From: Lachnospiraceae bacterium UBA3801
GTDB lineage: Bacteria > Bacillota > Clostridia > Lachnospirales > Lachnospiraceae
Length of the DNA: 6,174 bases
NCBI GenBank assembly: GCA_002368685.1
Contig: DFEN01000143.1
Span: forward strand, 1 to 6,174
Direction of reading: 5' to 3'
Positions 1-6,174 of the stretch are shown piece after piece. Below the pieces are notes generated by a model. It made no database searches and was not told the DNA's origin. It saw only the letters and a program-made list of their open reading frames with translations. The translations under genes and the position numbers were made by a program. Every line of letters starts with the position of its first letter. The stretch's first letter is position 1.

Positions 1-337
1 TATGGTCATCTTCATTTATAGTACCGCCTACTGCACAAAGTGAGTTGTGGCAGTTAGTCAGAACATAAGGTATAGGGAACTCCTTAAGTCCTGATGCTCT
101 AGCAGTCTGAATAATACCTACAAATGTAATATCATGAGAAGTCATCTTATCAAACTTAATCTTGAGATTCTCCTCATCTCCTGATGTATTATGGCTTGTC
201 AGAATACCATGTGCTATAGTACCCTTTCTAGCCTCTTCCTTGCTAGTGTTCACACCCTTAGCGGCAAGCTCAGCTTCATCTGTAACGAGCTCAGTACCCT
301 TAACAAGGTATGCACCTGTTTCATACAACTTAACCAT
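1..337 (-). CDS. Aconitase-superfamily hydratase, N-terminal part (3' end outside window)
   Basis: This is the first 112 residues of a larger protein; the reading frame is open to the window edge. The stretch at residues 69-112 ([17 protein letters not shown], then [13 protein letters not shown] at 93-105 and TINEDDH at 106-112) matches what I recall of the N-terminus of the clostridial proteins annotated simply as 'hydratase', members of the aconitase/isopropylmalate-isomerase superfamily, usually about 730-760 residues. Such enzymes hydrate and dehydrate carboxylic acids using a [4Fe-4S] cluster in the cytoplasm. The cluster cysteines and the GSDSH-type active-site motif would lie beyond the edge, so catalysis cannot be checked. 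The ATG start is supported by a perfect AGGAGG six bases upstream. All nine lysine codons in the fragment are AAG, which fits a well-expressed gene. It follows the transporter gene by 58 bases. The exact substrate is unknown; the family call is fairly secure, the reaction is not. Confidence 0.72.
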   Translation of the reverse strand, partial: MVKLYETGAYLVKGTELVTDEAELAAKGVNTSKEEARKGTIAHGILTSHNTSGDEENLKIKFDKMTSHDITFVGIIQTARASGLKEFPIPYVLTNCHNSLCAVGGTINEDDH

Positions 338-343
338 CTTTTT

Positions 344-349
344 CCTCCT
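344..349 (-). promoter_or_regulatory. Ribosome binding site of the hydratase gene
   Basis: The minus strand reads AGGAGG, a full match to the Shine-Dalgarno consensus, followed by AAAAAG and then ATG at 337. It is the strongest site on the left side of the window and fixes the hydratase start. Because the gap before it is the longest in the run and the site is strong, this gene can be translated independently of the transporter. Confidence 0.85.
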
Positions 350-374
350 AGAATTTTATGTAAACCTTAATGGT

Positions 375-392
375 CTTTAGCTTTAGCTTTAG
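375..392. repeat. Three tandem copies of a 6-base repeat
   Basis: The plus strand carries CTTTAG three times in a row (375-380, 381-386, 387-392), followed by an imperfect TTTTTAG that runs into the stop codon of the transporter gene at 396-398. On the transcribed strand it reads CTAAAG three times. It cannot fold into a stem with itself, so it is not a terminator. It is most simply a slippage microrepeat; no function can be assigned. Confidence 0.6.
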
Positions 393-395
393 TTT

Positions 396-1637
396 TTAGC
401 TGTTCTCTTTTTTCTTATTTGTAAAGAAGCTAAATACAAATGCAATCGCATAAAGAATTATAGTTGCAAATAGAAGAAGATCATAGCATCTAGTCGCAAC
501 ACTTGGACTTGTAGCTTTCAGTATCACTTCAGACATATTGTTACCTGTAAGTCCAGCAACTGCCCAAGCAGAAAGTGTTATACCATGTATCTTAGATATA
601 TTATTCATTCCAAAGCGAGAGGAAAGAAGTGCAGGTAGGGTTGAAAAACCGCCTCCATATCCAAGATTGATAACCATTAGTAACGCTATAATACTTACCT
701 TATATAATCCACTTCCCTCTGACAGAAGCCACATAAGTAAAGTAAAGCCTGTAAACAGAACAGAGCTTGCAAATATGATTTTATATACAAGAACTCTATC
801 CTTCATTTTATCCGAAATAGTCGAATAACCTATACGACCAAGCGCATTACAAGCTGCAGTAATTGATGGGACTACCGCCACTATAGTAATTACAAAATCT
901 GTCGCATTAAATGTAGACTGAAGTATCTGCTTTTCATAAGTTATAAGCATAAGTCCACAATGTATATTGATGTAGAACATAAGCCAGATGAATATAAATA
1001 TAGGATTCTTCAAAAGCTCTAATAACTTGAAATCGCTATGTTTATCATCACTTTCAACCCAGCCCTCAGGTTTTCTGAGAAGTATATGTCCCGCAAACAT
1101 CATAACGAAATATATGGTTCCCAGAATATAGAACATAGCCGATATTCCATATGCCGTTTGAAGTCTCTCCATAATTGGAGTTGCAATAGCTTTGGCAAGT
1201 CCAAAGCCCATGATAGAAATTCCTGTAGCAAGTCCCTTCTGATCAGAGAACCATAGCATAAGAGTTTTTACCGGAGTAAGGTATCCCACTCCAAGTCCTA
1301 TTCCCATTATGCATCCATAAAATATATATATACCAATTAGTGCAGGAACGCCCTTCATAAACTGAATTACCAGTCCTGTACCAATCATACCGACAGTAAA
1401 ACATATACATGAAATAAGAGAAGACTTATGAATATCCTTCTCTACTATCTTTCCTGCAAAGGCAGCTGACATTCCCAGGAAAAATATAGCCAGTGAAAAT
1501 GCCCAGCCTGTCCCGAATGTGCTGACCCCTATTTGGTTTGCAATCGCTTCCTTAAATGTACTCCAGCAATAAACTGTTCCTATGGAACAATGAATAAGCA
1601 ACGCTGGAATTGCCGCTCTGACCCATCTGTTATTCAT
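396..1637 (-). CDS. MFS transporter, oxalate/formate antiporter (OFA) family
   Basis: A 413-residue inner-membrane carrier with about 12 predicted transmembrane helices (roughly 8-27, 44-63, 72-93, 98-120, 137-156, 164-187, 211-233, 247-268, 284-304, 314-338, 350-373, 385-406), the normal MFS length. OFA hallmarks are visible: an IGTVYCWSTF stretch at 19-28 in helix 1, a glycine-rich GIGLGVGYLTP at 112-122 leading into LWFSDQKGLATG at 128-139, RKPEGW at 188-193 before the central loop, and GRIGYSTISDK at 267-277 after helix 8. The family exchanges or imports small carboxylates; E. coli YhjX is a pyruvate-responsive member and OxlT exchanges oxalate for formate. OxlT needs a lysine in helix 11; here the only lysine nearby is K349 at the helix boundary, so oxalate is not supported. 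Adjacent porAB and the hydratase make pyruvate or another short carboxylate a reasonable guess. The ATG start has AGGAG five bases upstream (1643-1647). The protein ends in a basic KKK tail. Confidence 0.87.
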   Translation of the reverse strand: MNNRWVRAAIPALLIHCSIGTVYCWSTFKEAIANQIGVSTFGTGWAFSLAIFFLGMSAAFAGKIVEKDIHKSSLISCICFTVGMIGTGLVIQFMKGVPALIGIYIFYGCIMGIGLGVGYLTPVKTLMLWFSDQKGLATGISIMGFGLAKAIATPIMERLQTAYGISAMFYILGTIYFVMMFAGHILLRKPEGWVESDDKHSDFKLLELLKNPIFIFIWLMFYINIHCGLMLITYEKQILQSTFNATDFVITIVAVVPSITAACNALGRIGYSTISDKMKDRVLVYKIIFASSVLFTGFTLLMWLLSEGSGLYKVSIIALLMVINLGYGGGFSTLPALLSSRFGMNNISKIHGITLSAWAVAGLTGNNMSEVILKATSPSVATRCYDLLLFATIILYAIAFVFSFFTNKKKENS

Positions 1638-1667
1638 ACCAACTCCTATTTATACCCCTATAACTAT

Positions 1668-3284
1668 CTACTGTTCCTGTTTGTTATGAGTTTTCTTAAA
1701 CTCATCCATTTCCCTATACAGCAAATATGAACTCTTCTCGCTAGTATGCTTGACTGTGTAGAGCGCATCATCCGCCTTCTTATAAAGATCTTCTATATCA
1801 TTTGTATCTGATGGTATCTCTGCGATACCTATACTTGCAGATATATTAAAAGTATGACTCATCGTTTTGCCATCTTCAGTATTAAGGGTTGCATCGATTG
1901 GTTCATCCATAGCCTTACATATCAGGTCAGCTATTCCACGAACAGCAACCTCATTAGTAGCATTCTTGAAGATAACGAGGAACTCATCCCCACCCATACG
2001 AACAGATATACATCTATCCTGCTTTAGATTTCCAAGTCTTCTACCAACCTCACGAAGTACCACGTCCCCCATATCGTGACCATAATTATCATTAATCGGT
2101 TTAAAATAGTTAAGATCCAAAGAATATAGCGCTATAGGATAGGTACTTCCATCCTTTACAAGTTTCTCCAGATGCTCCATACCATATCTACGGTTGTAGA
2201 GCTTTGTCAGCGCATCTGTATTGGATACATATTCCAGGTGGTCATTAGCCGCCTGAAGCTCCTTGACCTTCTCTTCTACCATCTTCTCAAGTCTAGCCGT
2301 TTCATCCTTCTGTCTGGCCAGAAGCTCCTCAGCAAGAGCATTTGCTTGAACTGTCTTACACATAATGAGATATGCAAGAGCAACTATTATCATCAAAAGC
2401 AGCATATTACTTCCAAAGAAATGAATCGAATATAGAATAACCGAGAGCGCCAGAATAAAAATAAAGTTGAACCAAGGAACATACTTTCCTCTTTTGGACT
2501 GAATCTCCTTAGGTATTATTTTCTTCTCACCAATATCTGGTATCATCCACGCAAAGCTGTAAACAAGAAGACATAGATAATAAATGATATCTATATAATC
2601 ATTCTCAGGTTCTTTATTTATTATCATCATGTAGGTGAATCGTATCTCTACCAAACTAAACACAAACATGGATATAAGAATCATATAGAAGGACTTATGA
2701 TGTCCCTTTGTACCAGTTCTACCAAGAACGATCACTGCAATCATTATAGAAAATACTGAAACAAAGAAATATAACAATAAGTCGACAAGCTCAACAGAAA
2801 TCCTATGATTATAATTATGATAGTTAATAGCAAATCTGTAACCGATAACAGAGGTTACAATTGCGACCGCAAAGGCATTTACAGCTATTCTCTGATAGTC
2901 ACTTTTCTTAAATACGTCTCTACAATAAACTATTGCTCCAAGCAGAAATACATAATCCGAAACTAGATACATATTATCTGATATATGTTCAACAATAGGC
3001 ATACCTCCACCACGTATGGAGTTATACGCCCAGAATATATCTCCCAGTAGCCATACTAAAATACCTAGGAAAAAACATATTCCTGTCCGATTATATTTTC
3101 CTGTCGTTCCCAGCGAAATGTAGACTAGCGCGGCCATACTAGCCGATAAAAAAACAGTTTCAATATCAGTAAATAGGCCCCATCCAAGTAGTGTTGCCAC
3201 AACAAAAATAAAAAATAATGCTGCCGCTACTATTTGTAATGTTCTTCTGTTTTTATAATAGCTATAGTCGTTGAATCTACTCAT
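1668..3284 (-). CDS. Polytopic membrane diguanylate cyclase (GGDEF domain)
   Basis: A 538-residue protein that should make cyclic di-GMP from two GTP at the cytoplasmic face. Residues 16-310 hold about ten hydrophobic helices, forming a membrane sensor module; it includes GDIFW at 81-85 and a D103...YLVSDY segment like those in other clostridial multi-helix GGDEF proteins. A charged heptad-like helix (about 315-350, rich in E, K, L and A) links it to the C-terminal GGDEF domain (about 352-525). The domain looks catalytically intact: metal-binding D390 in SLDLNYFK, N398 and D407 in the IND/GHDMGD region for guanine, the GGDEF signature at 431-435, SASIGIA at 482-488 and ADDALYTVK at 504-512. 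The usual RxxD inhibitory site nine to six residues before GGDEF is replaced by QDRC (422-425), so product feedback at that site is not expected. No EAL or HD-GYP domain is present. The signal sensed is unknown. The gene begins 23 bases after the AAA+ gene, with AGAGG seven bases before its ATG. Confidence 0.92.
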   Translation of the reverse strand: MSRFNDYSYYKNRRTLQIVAAALFFIFVVATLLGWGLFTDIETVFLSASMAALVYISLGTTGKYNRTGICFFLGILVWLLGDIFWAYNSIRGGGMPIVEHISDNMYLVSDYVFLLGAIVYCRDVFKKSDYQRIAVNAFAVAIVTSVIGYRFAINYHNYNHRISVELVDLLLYFFVSVFSIMIAVIVLGRTGTKGHHKSFYMILISMFVFSLVEIRFTYMMIINKEPENDYIDIIYYLCLLVYSFAWMIPDIGEKKIIPKEIQSKRGKYVPWFNFIFILALSVILYSIHFFGSNMLLLMIIVALAYLIMCKTVQANALAEELLARQKDETARLEKMVEEKVKELQAANDHLEYVSNTDALTKLYNRRYGMEHLEKLVKDGSTYPIALYSLDLNYFKPINDNYGHDMGDVVLREVGRRLGNLKQDRCISVRMGGDEFLVIFKNATNEVAVRGIADLICKAMDEPIDATLNTEDGKTMSHTFNISASIGIAEIPSDTNDIEDLYKKADDALYTVKHTSEKSSYLLYREMDEFKKTHNKQEQ

Positions 3285-3287
3285 TAA

Positions 3288-3324
3288 ATATCCTCTTCTA
3301 AAACCTATCAGATATCCTCTTCTA
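3288..3324. repeat. 13-base direct repeat, period 24, spanning the AAA+ stop and the GGDEF gene RBS
   Basis: The plus-strand sequence ATATCCTCTTCTA occurs exactly at 3288-3300 and again at 3312-3324. On the minus strand the upstream copy encodes the last residues (VEEDI) of the AAA+ ATPase just before its TGA, and the downstream copy supplies the AGAGG ribosome binding site of the GGDEF gene. The bases between the copies do not match beyond the 13. It may be a small duplication that created the second gene's ribosome binding site, or chance in a purine-rich strand. Confidence 0.7.
3292..3296 (-). promoter_or_regulatory. Ribosome binding site of the GGDEF gene
   Basis: AGAGG on the minus strand, seven bases before the ATG at 3284. 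It lies inside the second copy of a 13-base direct repeat and 11 bases past the AAA+ stop codon, so translation of the two genes is likely coupled or at least on one message. Confidence 0.65.
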
Positions 3325-4753
3325 CATCTGGAAGCTTGAGGGTTGTAAGACTGTTAGCATCTATATTCGGCTCACTTACCACTCTAGTCGCCTGTCTCTC
3401 CACGCAACGTTCGAAGTAGTTACGAACCTCTCTGGCATTTGCGAAATGCTTCTCGTGCTTTTCTGCTATATGCCTCAGATACTGGTCGATGTACTCTCTA
3501 GCCTCTTTATTCATTACATAATCCTGACTATCACACATCAGATTAAATATCTTGATCAGCTCATCTCCTGCGTAGTCAGGGAATTCTATAAACTTGTTAA
3601 ATCTGGACTTAAGTCCAGGGTTGGATTCAATGAATTTCTTCATTTCCTCCGTATATCCAGCAACAATAACTATGAGGTCCTTACGATTATCCTCCATACG
3701 TTTGAGAATAGTATCTACTGCCTCCTGTCCGAAGTCTTCGCCTTCTGCATTTGTCAGTGTATAAGCCTCGTCTATGAATAGCACTCCGCCCATCGCTTCG
3801 TCACAGACCTTCGCAGTTTTCTGAGCAGTCTGACCTACATATCCTTCCACAAGTCCGGCTCTATCCACTTCGACCATCTGGCCCTTACTAACTACGCCCA
3901 GCTGATGATATATCTTCGCGAGGAGTCTGGCCACTGTTGTCTTACCAGTTCCTGGATTTCCAGAGAAAACCAAATGAAGAGACATACTAGGTGTTTTAAG
4001 GCCCAGCTTCTCTCTCATCCCTCTTATCTTCACAAGATTTATCAGATTAGTCAGATTCTTCTTAACAGATTCAAGACCAATCAAAGAATCGAGTTCATTC
4101 AGAAGCTCTTCCAGACTTTCCTCATTAGAAGCCTTTGATACCTTGACATTTGCTGGTGGAGCTTCCTTTTCCTCTACACTAACAGTTGTTGGTGTAGCAC
4201 TTTCATCTCTCAGACTGATTCTTCCAGACCTACTACCGGATGGTGCATAATTATATATATCAAAACCATTAGCATAATTATTCATCATGTTGATGTAGTC
4301 TGACAGACGGTCTGCCTCTTTATCGCTTATACCGCCATAAGCAATAAAGTTACAGCCTACATCATTAAAGGTTCCAATGAGGTATTTTGATATAGACATT
4401 CCGTAGCCCGTTCTCTGTTCTGAGGGAGCTGTATCATCATTTACAAAATACTGAAGACTTCTTGGAACATACGTAGCAAGATCTAGATTTCTACATCTAT
4501 CATTTATAAATCTCTTGAAATTATATTCAGTTATAACTATTTCCAGATTCTCGTTAAGGAACTTGATCTGATTTGCTATATCTGAGCTGGCTTCATCGAA
4601 GACATAGCCCAAATAAACAAGCATATCGTCCTTTAACTGATTCTTCAATGTGATACGTGCATCACGAGGGTAGGGACTACCCTCTTTATACTGCACGTTA
4701 TCAGCATATGAGAAACAATAATCGATCATCCTTTTGATATTCTTAGTTATCAC
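3308..4753 (-). CDS. AAA+ ATPase, CbbX/SpoVK (CbxX/CfqX) family, with unassigned N-terminal domain
   Basis: A 481-residue cytoplasmic protein. The C-terminal half (about 215-460) is a complete AAA+ module of the CbxX/CfqX type: ELDSLIGLESVK at 220-231, Walker A GNPGTGKTT at 265-273, a pore-loop EGYVGQT at 303-309, Walker B VLFIDEAY at 324-331, AGY at 365-367 at sensor 1, the arginine-finger segment NPGLKSRF at 378-385 (R384) and the sensor 2 segment NAREVRNYFE at 439-448. Known members (the rubisco activase CbbX, sporulation SpoVK, type VII secretion EccA) are hexameric remodelling ATPases, so a remodelling role is expected, but the client is unknown; no rubisco is seen. Residues 1-170 are a mostly helical domain I cannot assign, followed by a Ser/Thr/Glu/Pro-rich linker (about 171-212). 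The chosen start is GTG with GAGGG seven bases upstream; an ATG at codon 9 (4729) lacks a properly spaced site. It starts 13 bases after porB, implying co-transcription. Confidence 0.88.
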   Translation of the reverse strand: MITKNIKRMIDYCFSYADNVQYKEGSPYPRDARITLKNQLKDDMLVYLGYVFDEASSDIANQIKFLNENLEIVITEYNFKRFINDRCRNLDLATYVPRSLQYFVNDDTAPSEQRTGYGMSISKYLIGTFNDVGCNFIAYGGISDKEADRLSDYINMMNNYANGFDIYNYAPSGSRSGRISLRDESATPTTVSVEEKEAPPANVKVSKASNEESLEELLNELDSLIGLESVKKNLTNLINLVKIRGMREKLGLKTPSMSLHLVFSGNPGTGKTTVARLLAKIYHQLGVVSKGQMVEVDRAGLVEGYVGQTAQKTAKVCDEAMGGVLFIDEAYTLTNAEGEDFGQEAVDTILKRMEDNRKDLIVIVAGYTEEMKKFIESNPGLKSRFNKFIEFPDYAGDELIKIFNLMCDSQDYVMNKEAREYIDQYLRHIAEKHEKHFANAREVRNYFERCVERQATRVVSEPNIDANSLTTLKLPDVEEDI

Positions 4754-4760
4754 CTATTAT

Positions 4761-4765
4761 CCCTC
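4761..4765 (-). promoter_or_regulatory. Ribosome binding site supporting a GTG start for the AAA+ gene
   Basis: The minus strand reads GAGGG, seven bases before GTG at 4751-4753. The site sits directly after the porB stop codon (TAG at 4767-4769). It decides for the GTG over the later ATG at 4729, whose only purine run (AAAAGG) abuts the start codon and is too close. Confidence 0.6.
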
Positions 4766-4766
4766 A

Positions 4767-5702
4767 CTAGTTGCATCTATTTTTAAGTTCTTCCCATCTC
4801 TTATCAACTTCGGCCTGGAACTCAGCAAGTAAATGCTCATTTTCCGGCTTGAAGAGATGCTTGAATCTTCCCTGAGGCTTCAGGAAGTCTTCAATAGGCA
4901 GCTTTGTCTTAGGCTCGTAGCTCAGTATCCACTTTCCATCTACTACCTCGAATAGAGGCCAGTAGCAAGTATCAACTGCAAGCTTACATATCTTAGCCAT
5001 ATCTGCTGCGTCAAATCTCCATCCTCTTGGACATGGTGACATTACATTTAAGAATGCTGGGCCTTCTGTATAGATAGCCTTCTCAGCCTTCTCATAGAGA
5101 TCCTTCATTCCAGATGTAAAGGTTGACTGTCCTACGTATGGGATATTATGAGCTGCCATGATTGCCGCCAGATCCTTACGAGACTGAACCTTACCTGTAC
5201 TAACCTTTCCAACAGGAGTTGTTGTTGTATCTGCAAATCTTGGAGTTGCAGAAGATCTCTGGATACCAGTATTCATATAAGCGCCATTATCATAGCAAAC
5301 ATAAACCATGTCATGTCCACGCTCCATAGCACCTGAGAGGGACTGGAATCCGATATCATATGTACCACCATCACCACCAAAGGTAATGAATTTATAAGTT
5401 ACATCTTCGTCGATACGTCCACGCTTCTTCAGCGCATTGTATGCTGTTTCTACACCTGACAGAGTTGCTCCTGCGCAGGCAAATGCATTATGGATATAGC
5501 TATCTTCATATGCAGTATATGGATAGAGAAATGTTGATACCTCAAGACATCCTGTTGCATTTCCAATAACTGCCTTATCCTCTTCCTTAAGTGCTCTAAG
5601 CACTGTTCTTACCGTTATAGCCGCACCACATCCGGCACAAAGTCTATGACCCGGAGTCAGACGATCCGGCTTACTCATTACTTCTTTTAAATTATATGCC
5701 AT
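4767..5702 (-). CDS. porB: Pyruvate (2-oxoacid):ferredoxin oxidoreductase, beta subunit
   Basis: This 311-residue cytoplasmic subunit carries the thiamine pyrophosphate site of the multi-subunit enzyme that oxidatively decarboxylates pyruvate to acetyl-CoA and reduces ferredoxin. Four cysteines in the expected pattern for the proximal [4Fe-4S] cluster are present: C22 and C25 in HRLCAGCGA, C52 in NATGCLEV and C224 in MSPCPRGW. The TPP/Mg motif starts at GGDGGTYDIG (109-118) and ends with DNGAYMNTG at 138-146, giving D111 and N139 as likely metal ligands. TTTTPVGK at 159-166 is typical of the pyruvate-type subunits. Length matches the family (about 300-330). The protein lacks the ferredoxin-like domain, so gamma and delta subunits must be encoded elsewhere, probably upstream of porA. 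The ATG has AGGAGG nine bases upstream, overlapping the porA stop. A 2-ketoisovalerate or other 2-oxoacid specificity cannot be excluded from sequence alone. Confidence 0.93.
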   Translation of the reverse strand: MAYNLKEVMSKPDRLTPGHRLCAGCGAAITVRTVLRALKEEDKAVIGNATGCLEVSTFLYPYTAYEDSYIHNAFACAGATLSGVETAYNALKKRGRIDEDVTYKFITFGGDGGTYDIGFQSLSGAMERGHDMVYVCYDNGAYMNTGIQRSSATPRFADTTTTPVGKVSTGKVQSRKDLAAIMAAHNIPYVGQSTFTSGMKDLYEKAEKAIYTEGPAFLNVMSPCPRGWRFDAADMAKICKLAVDTCYWPLFEVVDGKWILSYEPKTKLPIEDFLKPQGRFKHLFKPENEHLLAEFQAEVDKRWEELKNRCN

Positions 5703-5711
5703 TTCCGTCTA

Positions 5712-5717
5712 CCTCCT
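5712..5717 (-). promoter_or_regulatory. porB ribosome binding site overlapping the porA stop codon
   Basis: AGGAGG on the minus strand begins within the TAG stop codon of porA (5716-5718) and stands nine bases before the porB ATG. Ribosomes ending porA would arrive on this site, an arrangement suited to equal production of the two subunits. Confidence 0.85.
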
Positions 5718-6174
5718 ACTCACTAACCTTGATTCCGTCACCGGATATTCTGATATCCATCTTATCAGGACCCTTGAAGTCAAATACCTGATCCTTCTTT
5801 GCGTCCTTATCACGCAGTCCAACGTACTTGAACTGAACTGGTGTCTCATCACGTCTAACGATCTCGCGGATATCCTTGAATACATCTCTGGCCTCTTCAA
5901 CTGTGTAATCACGTCCACCAAGACCATAGAAATAGTTAACGGTAGGTATCTTTAGACCGGCATCATACATAGCAGCCTTAAGCTCTGAACCAAGAGGTCC
6001 ACCATTTCCAGAGAAGCTTTCTGCTCTATCAAGAATAGCAACTGACTGACATTTCTTCAGTGCCTCTGCAAGCTCTGCTCCAGGGAAAGGTCTAAATACT
6101 CGAACCTTAATCATTCCGACATGGATTCCATATTCACGAAGCTTATCTACTGCATCCTTTGTCTGACCTGCAGC
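5716..6174 (-). CDS. porA: Pyruvate (2-oxoacid):ferredoxin oxidoreductase, alpha subunit, C-terminal part
   Basis: The last 152 codons of a gene whose 5' end lies beyond the right edge; the frame is open to the edge, so an internal Met at 6114 is not the start. The visible part is the transketolase C-terminal-like (PFOR domain II) region of the alpha subunit: AAGQTKDAVDKLREYGI at fragment residues 1-17, RVFRPFPGAELAEAL at 25-39, VAILDRAESF at 45-54, GNGGPLGSEL at 56-65 and YGLGGRDYTVEEA at 83-95. In this family the alpha subunit pairs with PorB to form the catalytic core that handles pyruvate, CoA and TPP. A charged tail of about 35 residues (D, K and G rich) follows the YVGLR segment at 117-121. 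The full protein is usually near 390-400 residues, so roughly 240 are missing. The adjacent porB, starting 13 bases later, confirms the assignment. Exact 2-oxoacid preference is not determined by this portion. Confidence 0.92.
   Translation of the reverse strand, partial: AAGQTKDAVDKLREYGIHVGMIKVRVFRPFPGAELAEALKKCQSVAILDRAESFSGNGGPLGSELKAAMYDAGLKIPTVNYFYGLGGRDYTVEEARDVFKDIREIVRRDETPVQFKYVGLRDKDAKKDQVFDFKGPDKMDIRISGDGIKVSE

Noticed and set aside
162..380. Open frame of 72 codons on the plus strand at the left edge
   Set aside because: It overlaps the hydratase start and its strong AGGAGG site on the other strand; the hydrophobic product is an antisense artefact.
338..395. Possible promoter in the transporter-hydratase gap
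   Set aside because: A TAAAAT element is present on the minus strand, but no TTGACA-like box lies at 17 bases and the element sits almost on the ribosome binding site, leaving essentially no leader.
538..828. Open frame of 96 codons on the plus strand
   Set aside because: It lies wholly opposite the MFS transporter, has no convincing ribosome binding site and encodes nothing recognisable; the minus-strand protein has clear family motifs.
1638..1667. TATAGGGGTATA as a terminator hairpin between the GGDEF and MFS genes
   Set aside because: The stem would be four A/T pairs with no following U-tract, far too weak for intrinsic termination.
3446..3781. Open frame of 111 codons on the plus strand
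   Set aside because: It is antisense to the AAA+ core (Walker B to sensor 2), where conserved motifs explain the sequence; the product looks like a shadow translation.
3308..4753. Naming the AAA+ gene spoVK or cbbX
   Set aside because: The shared AAA+ core is family-level evidence only; the N-terminal domain and context match neither a sporulation locus nor a rubisco operon.
3308..4753. Start of the AAA+ protein at the ATG of codon 9
   Set aside because: The preceding AAAAGG directly touches the ATG, whereas the GTG has GAGGG at seven bases and fits the 13-base gap from porB.
5709..5927. Second minus-strand frame of 72 codons inside porA
   Set aside because: It overlaps the well-supported porA frame throughout and has an Arg/Ser-rich composition typical of an out-of-frame reading.

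Overview
The window looks like chromosomal DNA of an anaerobic, AT-rich Firmicute, most likely a gut or rumen Lachnospiraceae-type clostridium. The evidence is a ferredoxin-linked 2-oxoacid oxidoreductase split into separate alpha and beta subunits, strong AGGAGG-type ribosome binding sites, and clostridia-like protein sequences. This taxonomic call is an inference from gene content and style; no rRNA or marker gene is present.

All supported genes lie on the minus strand and read from the right end of the window to the left. In order of transcription they are: the 3' end of porA (5716-6174, cut by the window edge), porB (4767-5702), a CbbX/SpoVK-type AAA+ ATPase with an unusual N-terminal extension (3308-4753), a polytopic membrane GGDEF diguanylate cyclase (1668-3284), an oxalate/formate-antiporter-family MFS transporter (396-1637), and the 5' part of an aconitase-superfamily hydratase (1-337, cut by the window edge). 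The gaps between them are 13, 13, 23, 30 and 58 bases. None holds a recognisable terminator or a convincing promoter, so one polycistronic run is plausible. No stretch over 300 bases lacks a gene, and I see no RNA gene, mobile element, CRISPR array or riboswitch.

The two ends are central carbon metabolism: PorAB interconverts pyruvate (or another 2-oxoacid) and acyl-CoA with ferredoxin, and the hydratase belongs to the family that acts on tri- and dicarboxylates. The transporter family moves small carboxylates such as oxalate, formate or pyruvate. Between them lie two regulatory-type genes, an AAA+ remodelling ATPase and a c-di-GMP synthase. The arrangement suggests, but does not prove, that carboxylate uptake, pyruvate oxidation and c-di-GMP signalling are co-expressed. 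The points most worth a second look are the unassigned N-terminal domain of the AAA+ protein, the AAA+/GGDEF pair inside a metabolic gene run, and the missing inhibitory site of the cyclase. Nothing here is clearly a new defence or mobile system.
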